This document shows, in pieces, positions 57,234-64,000 of a DNA stretch of 64,000 bases; position 1 is the stretch's first letter, and every line of letters begins with the position of its first letter. A program made the position numbers and the translations under genes. Origin of the DNA: CAWCUK01 sp963798775 (GTDB taxonomy: Bacteria; Bacteroidota; Ignavibacteria; Ignavibacteriales; Ignavibacteriaceae); NCBI GenBank assembly GCA_963798775.1, contig CAWCUK010000001.1, positions 868,001-932,000 on the forward strand. The letters run 5' to 3'. The notes beneath the pieces were generated by a model, which ran no database searches, was not told the DNA's origin, and saw only the letters and a program-made list of their open reading frames with translations.

Positions 57234-58007
57234 CTAAAAAATGAGCATCCAAAGAAGATAATCCAAAATTAAGATTAAAGCTGAGGAAAGAACGAATGAA
57301 CGAATAGTTGAAAGACCCACACCTTCGGCGCCTCCCGCCGTTCTAAAGCCGATATGACAACCTAAAAGAGAAGTTACTCCTCCGAAAAAAATTGTTTTAA
57401 CCAGGCCTGCAATTAAATCGGAAAAAATAAAAAATCTTTTAACCGATTGAAAAAATACGGCAAAGGAAACACCAAGAAAATAATTGGAAACAATATACGC
57501 ACCGAATACCGCGATTGTATCGGCAAAAACAACAAGTATGGGAAGCATAGTAACCGCGGCTAAAAATCGGGGCATCGCTAAATAACGTACAGGAGAAATG
57601 GCCATAGTTTCTAATGCGTCTATTTGTTCGGTTACACGCATTGTACCGATTTCCGCCGCAATAGATGCCCCTACTCTTCCGGCTATAATAATTCCGGTTA
57701 AAACTGGTCCCAATTCGGTAATTATTGCTCTGCTGGTTGCGCTTCCTAAAAATGATAAAGGCGCTATACCTTGTAATTGGTACGCAGCCTGCCAAGCCGC
57801 AACCGCTCCGGTAAATAAAGCTATTATTGTTACCAGAGGAAGTGAATTAACGCCGATATGTTCCATTTGATAAACAATAATTGAACGGCTTCTGGGAATG
57901 CTTTTGAAGCTTTTTATAACACCTATAAATAAATTGGAAACTTGTCCGAATTCCTGTAGAAAATCTAAAGTTTTTTTCCCGATTTTCTGTAAAAGTTTCT
58001 TCATCAA
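57234..58007 (-). CDS. mlaE: MlaE-family lipid ABC transporter permease
   Basis: A 257-residue inner-membrane permease of the phospholipid transport (Mla) system, which keeps the outer membrane asymmetric. ITELGPVLTGIIIAGRVGAS, AEIGTMRVTEQIDALETMAI and SPVRYLAMPRFLAAV are hallmark MlaE blocks, with about five hydrophobic segments. The ATPase (MlaF) and the MCE-domain protein (MlaD) are usually next to it but are not within the window: the next gene on the strand is ilvE, a different function. So the transporter would be split or completed elsewhere. Confidence 0.93.
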   Translation of the reverse strand: MMKKLLQKIGKKTLDFLQEFGQVSNLFIGVIKSFKSIPRSRSIIVYQMEHIGVNSLPLVTIIALFTGAVAAWQAAYQLQGIAPLSFLGSATSRAIITELGPVLTGIIIAGRVGASIAAEIGTMRVTEQIDALETMAISPVRYLAMPRFLAAVTMLPILVVFADTIAVFGAYIVSNYFLGVSFAVFFQSVKRFFIFSDLIAGLVKTIFFGGVTSLLGCHIGFRTAGGAEGVGLSTIRSFVLSSALILILDYLLWMLIF

Positions 58008-58148
58008 CTAAAACAACTTTTTTTTTTGAATGGTACTTAATTTAATAAAAATAAATCATCTTTATTTAAATGCGGGAAAAACTATTCTAACGATTTCTAA
58101 AAAATTACTTTTTAAATGTGTTCTGTTTTTGCTTTACATTATATAAAA

Positions 58149-58177
58149 TTGAAAGCATTAGCACTTTTATGTATTTT
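58149..58177 (+). promoter_or_regulatory. Candidate pckG promoter
   Basis: TTGAAA (58149-58154), 17-base spacer, TATTTT (58172-58177). It leaves a 5' leader of about 165 bases before pckG. The leader (58185-58351) has no fold I can support. The rest of the gap from 58008 is AT-rich. Confidence 0.5.
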
Positions 58178-58351
58178 TGAAATTCTAACAATTAATTAAA
58201 AGCTAATTTGAAGGAAGAATACTATAAGTATGTTGGGGATACTATATACAAAAATGGTATGAATTATTTACCCTGATTCAAGCCATACTAAAGATGAACA
58301 AAATTTATCTTTAAGAAAAAAAATTCAACTAGAAACCAGAAAGGATTTAGA

Positions 58352-60130
58352 ATGACAGATAATCAAAAGCTTGTTAATTGGGTTAATGAAATGAGTGAAT
58401 TATGCAAACCGGATTCAGTTTATTGGTGTAACGGCAGTAAAGAAGAGTTTGATAAAATGGCTCATATTCTTATTGAGAACGGTACTTTTGTGAAATTAAA
58501 TGAAGAGATAAAGCCTAATAGTTATCTCTGTCAATCCGATCCTTCTGATGTAGCCCGCGTTGAGGATAGAACTTTTATTTGTACAAATAAAAAAGAAGAC
58601 GCCGGCCCAACAAATAACTGGGAAGATCCGCAAAAGATGAAAGAAATATTAAAAGATCATTTTGCAGGATCTATGAAAGGAAGAACAATGTATGTTATTC
58701 CTTTCAGCATGGGCCCTCTCGGTTCCGAAATTTCACACATCGGAGTTCAGTTAACTGATTCTCCTTATGTAGTTTGTAATATGAGAATAATGACAAGAAT
58801 AGGAACAAAAGTTTTAGATGTTTTAGGCAATAAAGATTTTGTTCATTGTTTACATTCAGTAGGCGCGCCTTTAAATGAAGGTGAAAAGGATGTTCCGTGG
58901 CCGTGCAATCCTACAAAATATATTGTTCACTTTCCCGAAGAAAAAATAATATGGTCTTACGGCAGCGGTTACGGCGGAAATGCTTTATTGGGGAAAAAAT
59001 GTTTCGCGCTTAGAATTGCCTCTTTTATGGCGCGTGAACAAGGCTGGCTTGCGGAACATATGTTAATTTTAGGTATAACAAATCCGGAAGGCGAAAAGAA
59101 ATACATTGCCGCGGCTTTCCCGAGCGCCTGCGGAAAAACAAATTTAGCTATGCTAACGCCGACTTTACCAGGCTGGAAAGTTGAAACTGTAGGCGATGAT
59201 ATTGCCTGGATGAAATTCGGGGAAGACGGAAGACTTTATGCGATAAATCCTGAGGCCGGTTTTTTTGGCGTCGCGCCGGGAACTTCTATGCATACAAATC
59301 CCAACGCAATGCTTTCCATGAATAAAAATTCAATTTTTACAAATGTGGCTCTTACACCGGAAGGTGATGTTTGGTGGGAAGGAATGAATGGTGAAACTCC
59401 AGCAGAATTAATTAATTGGCTTGGACATAAATGGACACCGGAAAGTGATGAAAACGCGGCACATCCTAATTCCCGCTACACGGTTCCTGCCGACCAATGC
59501 CCTGTAATTGACGAGTCTTGGGAAGATCCTAAAGGAGTTCCTATTTCCGCCATACTTTTCGGCGGAAGAAGAAGTGATTTTGTTCCGCTGGTTTACCAGG
59601 CTTTTAATTGGCAGCACGGAACGTTTTTGGGTTCAATTGTTTCCTCTGAAAAAACCGCCGCGGCCGCCGGAAAAGTAGGGCAAGTAAGACATGATCCTTT
59701 TGCTATGCTTCCGTTTTGCGGTTATAATATGGGCGATTATTTTCAGCATTGGCTGGATATTGGAAGAAATGCAGATGAAAATAAGCTTCCAAAAATATTT
59801 TATGTTAATTGGTTTAGAAAAGATGAAAACGGTAATTTTATATGGCCCGGATTCGGAGAAAATATAAGAGTATTAAAATGGATTTTTGAAAGAACTTCCG
59901 GTTCCGATAAAGCAGTTAAAACAGAAATAGGTTATCTTCCTAAAAAAGATTCACTTGATACTTCGGGACTTGATATTTCTGACGATAAATTGGACGTACT
60001 TTTAGGGGTTAATAAAGAAAGATGGAAAGTAGAAGTTGAAGGTATTAAAGAATATTACCGAATTTTTGGCGATAAATTACCCGAAGGTTTGAGAGAAGAA
60101 TTAAATAATCTAGAAAAACGATTACAATAA
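58352..60130 (+). CDS. pckG: Phosphoenolpyruvate carboxykinase (GTP)
   Basis: A 592-residue enzyme converting oxaloacetate and GTP to PEP, GDP and CO2, for gluconeogenesis or anaplerosis. The P-loop is FPSACGKTNLAML, with WMKFGEDGRLYAINPEAGFF and a metal-binding GDDIAW nearby. GGRRSDFVPLVYQ, PFCGYNMGDYFQHW and NWFRKDENGNFIWPGFGENI are typical of the GTP class. Length also fits (about 590-620). An AAAGGA ribosome site precedes the start. A 20-base gap separates it from the next gene. Confidence 0.96.
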   Translation: MTDNQKLVNWVNEMSELCKPDSVYWCNGSKEEFDKMAHILIENGTFVKLNEEIKPNSYLCQSDPSDVARVEDRTFICTNKKEDAGPTNNWEDPQKMKEILKDHFAGSMKGRTMYVIPFSMGPLGSEISHIGVQLTDSPYVVCNMRIMTRIGTKVLDVLGNKDFVHCLHSVGAPLNEGEKDVPWPCNPTKYIVHFPEEKIIWSYGSGYGGNALLGKKCFALRIASFMAREQGWLAEHMLILGITNPEGEKKYIAAAFPSACGKTNLAMLTPTLPGWKVETVGDDIAWMKFGEDGRLYAINPEAGFFGVAPGTSMHTNPNAMLSMNKNSIFTNVALTPEGDVWWEGMNGETPAELINWLGHKWTPESDENAAHPNSRYTVPADQCPVIDESWEDPKGVPISAILFGGRRSDFVPLVYQAFNWQHGTFLGSIVSSEKTAAAAGKVGQVRHDPFAMLPFCGYNMGDYFQHWLDIGRNADENKLPKIFYVNWFRKDENGNFIWPGFGENIRVLKWIFERTSGSDKAVKTEIGYLPKKDSLDTSGLDISDDKLDVLLGVNKERWKVEVEGIKEYYRIFGDKLPEGLREELNNLEKRLQ

Positions 60131-60149
60131 ATTTTTATAAAATAATTAT

Positions 60150-60956
60150 ATGAATAATTTCCAACTCTCCGGTTATTATAATATATCCGGAGAACAGAAA
60201 AATTTTTACAATGAAAACGGATTCGTTTTTTTAAATAAAGTTTTATACGAAAATGAAGTTATTCATTATAAAAAAATTATTGATGAAGTTGTTGAAATAA
60301 GAACGGGACACGATAAGCGTCCCCTTTCCGAGCGAAACGCTTATGAAAGAGAATTTTTACAATGCGGACATTTATGGAGTGAATTTTCCGAAGTTAAAAA
60401 TTTTACTTTAAGCCCACGATTGGGTTCAATAGCAAAACAATTATTAAACGCTGAAAATGTAAGATTATGGCATGATCAGGCATTATATAAACTTCCCGGC
60501 GGCGACGCTACAGCTCCTCATCAAGATTTAGCATACTGGCCGATGTTAGATAGAAATGCCGGAACAATTTGGATAGCTCTGGAAGAAGTTACTTTTGAAA
60601 TGGGCGCGATGCATTTTATTCCCGGTTCACATAAAGCGGGGATTGATTCTTTCTCTAATACTATTGAAGATGCTATTGAAGGGAAAATAGATCTTGTAAA
60701 ACAAGCCTCAGAAATTACCAAGAAAGAGCCTGTGTATTTTACTTTAAAACCGGGCGACGCAACTTTTCATCACGGACTCACAGTCCACTACACCAAAAAA
60801 AATAATACAAACCGTATTCGAAAAGGAATGACAATAATTTATTTTGCCGATGGAGTTAGATTTAACGCGAATTCACCAGCCTCTTCGCATTTTTGTGCTG
60901 CGGGCAGTAAACATGGTGAACCCATCGCTACTGTAAAAAATCCTGTAATACTTTGA
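60150..60956 (+). CDS. Phytanoyl-CoA dioxygenase (PhyH)-family protein
   Basis: A 268-residue Fe(II)/2-oxoglutarate oxygenase-like protein. The iron ligands are visible as His-x-Asp in APHQDLAYWPM and His in ATFHHGLTVHYTKKN. A later Arg (RIRKGMTIIYF) fits 2-oxoglutarate binding. NEVIHYKKIIDEVVE and GAMHFIPGSHKAG are also typical. It follows pckG by 20 bases, so cotranscription is likely. The substrate cannot be inferred; the family covers lipids and many small molecules. Confidence 0.82.
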   Translation: MNNFQLSGYYNISGEQKNFYNENGFVFLNKVLYENEVIHYKKIIDEVVEIRTGHDKRPLSERNAYEREFLQCGHLWSEFSEVKNFTLSPRLGSIAKQLLNAENVRLWHDQALYKLPGGDATAPHQDLAYWPMLDRNAGTIWIALEEVTFEMGAMHFIPGSHKAGIDSFSNTIEDAIEGKIDLVKQASEITKKEPVYFTLKPGDATFHHGLTVHYTKKNNTNRIRKGMTIIYFADGVRFNANSPASSHFCAAGSKHGEPIATVKNPVIL

Positions 60957-61190
60957 AATATAATCCTTTATCATCTCATATTAATACAAAGATAAAATTT
61001 ATCCTATTCTTTCTAAATTTTAATAATCGATAATAAAAATTGCTCTATTTAGTGCTTTTCTAATAAATTAAAGCTTTTTTCACTATTAATATTTATTCTT
61101 TAAGTTTTTATATTAAATTTTCACATGAATTTTCTTAGCATCATTATTGATGTATAACTTAAAATAAATCATAATACCGCAATTGAATTT

Positions 61191-64000
61191 ATGTCCGAAC
61201 CTCAAAATATAATTAGAAATGAAATGCTGTCATTGCTGGATAAAGCACCGATTGGAATTCTTATATTTAACGCAGAGTGGCAGGTTGAGTACGCAAATGA
61301 AAACTTCCACCAGTTCGGAACATTATATAATTTTAAAACTTCAGGTATTCTGGGAAAAAATCTATTAAATGATGAAATTTTTGCCGGAACTAGTTTTAAC
61401 GAAGAATTGAATAATTTAAAAGAAGGCTTTGCTTTTGAAAAAGAGATAAAAAACTTTTCATCGTCAAACGGTAAAATTAATTTAATTGTTAAAGCCTCTC
61501 CGCTGGAAAATAAAGGTATTTTTAACGGTGGAATTATTATTCTTGAAGATTTAAAAATAATCGAAAAAGATACGGAAAATCAGCTCTATTACGATTATGT
61601 ACGGAAAATGCTGAATAACATGAATGATTTTCTGTTTATCACCGACAGCGAAGGAATAGTTCAATATTCGCTCGGTAGAAAAATAGACACTTTAAATCTT
61701 CCCGCCGAAAAAACTCCTTCTTTTGAAATAACCCAAATATTCTCGCCCGGAGCAAGAAAAGATTTTGTTGAACATCTTAATATTGTAAAACTTAAACGCC
61801 GGCCAGAAATTTTAAATTTGGAATTAAGTGTTAATTCAGTTAAAAATATTTATGAATGCAAGATTGAGCCTACTCTAAATAAACGTGGGCAAATTCAATT
61901 TATCTTTTTCTCTTTTTCCGACATAACAGAAATTATAGAAAAAAAGAAAAAACTTGAAGAAGAAGTTGCCGAATTAAAACAGTACCAAGTTATTACAGAA
62001 GTTGTTACCGACGCGGTTTTTGCGGTTGATTTGGACGGAAAAATTACTTTTTGGAATAAAGCTGCCGAAATTTTATTTAATTATTCCAAAAGTGAAATTT
62101 TCGGGAAATCTTTTACGAAGGTTCCGGGATTTTTCGGTTCTGATTATTTTACGCGAATAAAAGATGAAATAGAAAAAAACGGAAATTGGGAGAGCGATTT
62201 TGTCTTCATTAATAGATTAAATAAAAAATCGATAATTCTAGCTAAATTTTCTTTAATCGGCGATAATAATGATACTATTGTTATACTTTGTTCTGATATA
62301 ACCAAACGGGCAAAAGTTGAAAAGCAGCTCCGTACATCGGAAGAAAAATACCGCAGCATTGTTACACACGCGGCCGAACTTATCTGTACCATCGATCCCG
62401 AAGGCGTAATTACATACGCCAATAAAATGTTTATAACAACTCTAGAATTTTCCGAAGAGGAAATTCTTTTTAAGAATATTAAAGATTTAATATCACCCGA
62501 ATATTTAGAACAAAATGGTTTTGAACTAAAAAATTTTAGCGAAGAAGAGAATACCGGTTCCGAATTTCCCGTCATTTCAAAATCCGGCAGAAAAATTTAT
62601 CTCTCCGCTAAATTTTCTCCTATTTATTACGGAAGAACGTTAAGATATTTTTACGGATTTTTTACTGATATAACCCGCAAAAAAGACGCTCAAAAAGAGT
62701 TGCTTATTTTTCAATCCATTTTCGATGCTTCAATTGACGGAATGGCGGTTGAATCGGGAGGGAAAATTCTTTTAGCTAACAATTCACTCGCTGAAGAATT
62801 CGGTTATAATTCGCCCGATGAAATGTTTGACAAAAATTTAGATGAATTAATAAATCAAGATGATTTAAATAAAATAAAAGAATTCATTAAATCCGAAGAA
62901 TTCAATAATAAAGAAAAACAGCATTACGAGATTTTAGGTAAACGGAAAAACGGCACAAACTTTTTTGCCGAAGTTTCCATCGCTTCATTTAAAACAGAAG
63001 CTGTAAATCATATGGTATTAATTATTCGCGATATTACCGAACGGAAACGCTCACAGCAGGCAATTCGTGAATCCGAAGAAAAATATAGAAGCATAACCGA
63101 AAATATTGATGATTTCCTTTTTACCTTTGAACAAAATTATTCAACTTTACGCCCTACCTTTTTTACAGCATCGGTGGAAAAAGTAACAGGATATTCTCAA
63201 TTAGAATTTTTGGGAGATCCAAAACTTATTCTAAAAATTATTCATCCCGATGATTTTAATTCAATCAAAAAGCATATAAAAGTTTTTCTCAGAAGCAGAA
63301 TTCAACTTACCGAGGAAATTGAATTTAGAATTCTTAACAAACAAGGCAATGTTGCCTGGATTCGCGCCAAATTAAATTTCAAAAGGAACAGCAAGGGCGA
63401 AATTCAAAAAATGTACGGACTTGTTACCGATATTTCTTTGCGGAAAAAAGCTGAAAATGAATTAAGGAAATCAACACAAAAACTTGTAAAACTTAATGAA
63501 ACTAAAGACCGATTTATTTCAATAATTTCCCACGATTTACGCACGCCGTTCAGCTCTATTTTAGGATTTACAGATCTTCTTTTAAGCGATGATTCTTTGG
63601 ATGAAAAAGAAAGAAACCAGTATGTCCGATTTATTCAGGAATCATCAAAATCGATGCTTTCTTTAGTTAATTCTCTACTTGACTGGACTCGGCTGCAGAC
63701 CGGCAGAATCAGTTTTGAACCGGAAAAAATTAAAGCCGAAAATATTATTCAAAATTCTTTTAATGCAATGTCCGGCGTCGCGTTTCAGAAAAATATCGAT
63801 CTAATAAATTATGTTTCCGAAAATGAAGTTATTTATGTGGATAAAAGCCTGCTGCTGCAAGTATTTAATAATTTAATTTCTAACGCTATAAAGTTTACAA
63901 ATATCGGCGGTAAAATTGAAATATTCGCCGAGCCGTCTTCGCAGCTCAGGTTTTTACAATTCTGTATTAAAGATTCCGGGATAGGTATAAAAGAAGAAAA
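61191..64000 (+). CDS. Multi-PAS sensor histidine kinase (3' end beyond window)
   Basis: The frame is open from ATG 61191 to the edge, about 936 residues. No membrane segment is seen, so it is cytoplasmic. About six PAS-like domains follow: LDKAPIGILIFNAEWQVEYA, MNDFLFITDSEG, TDAVFAVDLDGKITFWNKAA, HAAELICTIDPEGVITYANK, FDASIDGMAVESGGKILLAN and NIDDFLFTFEQ, several ending in DIT(E/K/R) linkers. The HisKA dimerisation domain has ISHDLRTPFSSILGFTDLLL (phosphoacceptor His). The ATPase domain is cut after NNLISNAIKFTN and IKDSGIGIKE. Partner regulator unknown. Confidence 0.9.
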   Translation, partial: MSEPQNIIRNEMLSLLDKAPIGILIFNAEWQVEYANENFHQFGTLYNFKTSGILGKNLLNDEIFAGTSFNEELNNLKEGFAFEKEIKNFSSSNGKINLIVKASPLENKGIFNGGIIILEDLKIIEKDTENQLYYDYVRKMLNNMNDFLFITDSEGIVQYSLGRKIDTLNLPAEKTPSFEITQIFSPGARKDFVEHLNIVKLKRRPEILNLELSVNSVKNIYECKIEPTLNKRGQIQFIFFSFSDITEIIEKKKKLEEEVAELKQYQVITEVVTDAVFAVDLDGKITFWNKAAEILFNYSKSEIFGKSFTKVPGFFGSDYFTRIKDEIEKNGNWESDFVFINRLNKKSIILAKFSLIGDNNDTIVILCSDITKRAKVEKQLRTSEEKYRSIVTHAAELICTIDPEGVITYANKMFITTLEFSEEEILFKNIKDLISPEYLEQNGFELKNFSEEENTGSEFPVISKSGRKIYLSAKFSPIYYGRTLRYFYGFFTDITRKKDAQKELLIFQSIFDASIDGMAVESGGKILLANNSLAEEFGYNSPDEMFDKNLDELINQDDLNKIKEFIKSEEFNNKEKQHYEILGKRKNGTNFFAEVSIASFKTEAVNHMVLIIRDITERKRSQQAIRESEEKYRSITENIDDFLFTFEQNYSTLRPTFFTASVEKVTGYSQLEFLGDPKLILKIIHPDDFNSIKKHIKVFLRSRIQLTEEIEFRILNKQGNVAWIRAKLNFKRNSKGEIQKMYGLVTDISLRKKAENELRKSTQKLVKLNETKDRFISIISHDLRTPFSSILGFTDLLLSDDSLDEKERNQYVRFIQESSKSMLSLVNSLLDWTRLQTGRISFEPEKIKAENIIQNSFNAMSGVAFQKNIDLINYVSENEVIYVDKSLLLQVFNNLISNAIKFTNIGGKIEIFAEPSSQLRFLQFCIKDSGIGIKEE

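Noticed and set aside
57439..57795. 118-codon frame overlapping mlaE on the same strand
   Set aside because: Out-of-frame reading of the permease, low-complexity and Cys/Arg-rich, without homology signals.
62144..62575. 143-codon open frame antisense to the sensor kinase
   Set aside because: The plus strand is a continuous PAS kinase; the antisense frame has no features of its own.

Overview
The window is AT-rich, densely coded DNA, mostly read from the minus strand. It most resembles a member of the Ignavibacteria / Ignavibacteriales (Bacteroidota-Chlorobi group). The evidence is three secreted proteins ending in type IX secretion (T9SS) tails with the YPNPFNPST-type motif, an LpxC-FabZ fusion as in Bacteroidota, separate HldE kinase and adenylyltransferase genes, a GTP-type PEP carboxykinase and a membrane pyrophosphatase. 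The cell is a diderm with lipid A (lpxA, lpxC-fabZ, lpxD), heptose synthesis, BamA, two Skp/OmpH chaperones, TamB and MlaE.  Layout: 1-3.9 kb holds an AmpG-like transporter (cut by the window edge), an N-acetylglucosamine kinase and a class V aminotransferase. 4-13.7 kb holds a Lon-like protease with pyruvate kinase, a radical-SAM protein (AmrS type), a secreted GH20 hexosaminidase, a small membrane protein, an SDR oxidoreductase and TsaC. 13.9-24.9 kb holds housekeeping genes (rpmB; rpsF-ssb-rpsR-rplI; hppA; prs-rplY-pth), interrupted by two decayed class C-type group II introns that flank a T9SS-exported protein. 24.9-42.6 kb is an envelope and secretion region: a peptidase/propeller/beta-barrel fusion, rnr, tamB, hldE genes, a propeller protein, and two T9SS cargo proteins. 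42.6-43.4 kb is non-coding, with a degenerate 21-22 bp tandem array. 43.4-53.1 kb is the outer-membrane biogenesis operon (uppS-bamA-ompH-ompH-lpxD-lpxC/fabZ-lpxA) followed by a lipoate ligase-like gene and panB. 53.4-54.8 kb is a lexA operon with two small downstream genes. 55-64 kb holds a small zinc-ribbon membrane protein, a candidate structured RNA, ilvE with a structured leader, mlaE, pckG, a phytanoyl-CoA dioxygenase-like gene and a PAS-rich sensor kinase cut by the window edge.  Two cross-cutting observations stand out. First, many reading frames between 43.4 and 54.8 kb are broken by single-base indels, including essential genes. Frame-corrected translations are continuous full-length proteins, so this is probably an assembly or consensus-quality problem, not gene decay. 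I give whole-gene spans for these and mark them as broken. Second, several upstream regions carry TTGnnn-N17-TATTTT-like promoters. At lexA the -10 overlaps a perfect 9-bp inverted repeat that is probably the LexA operator.
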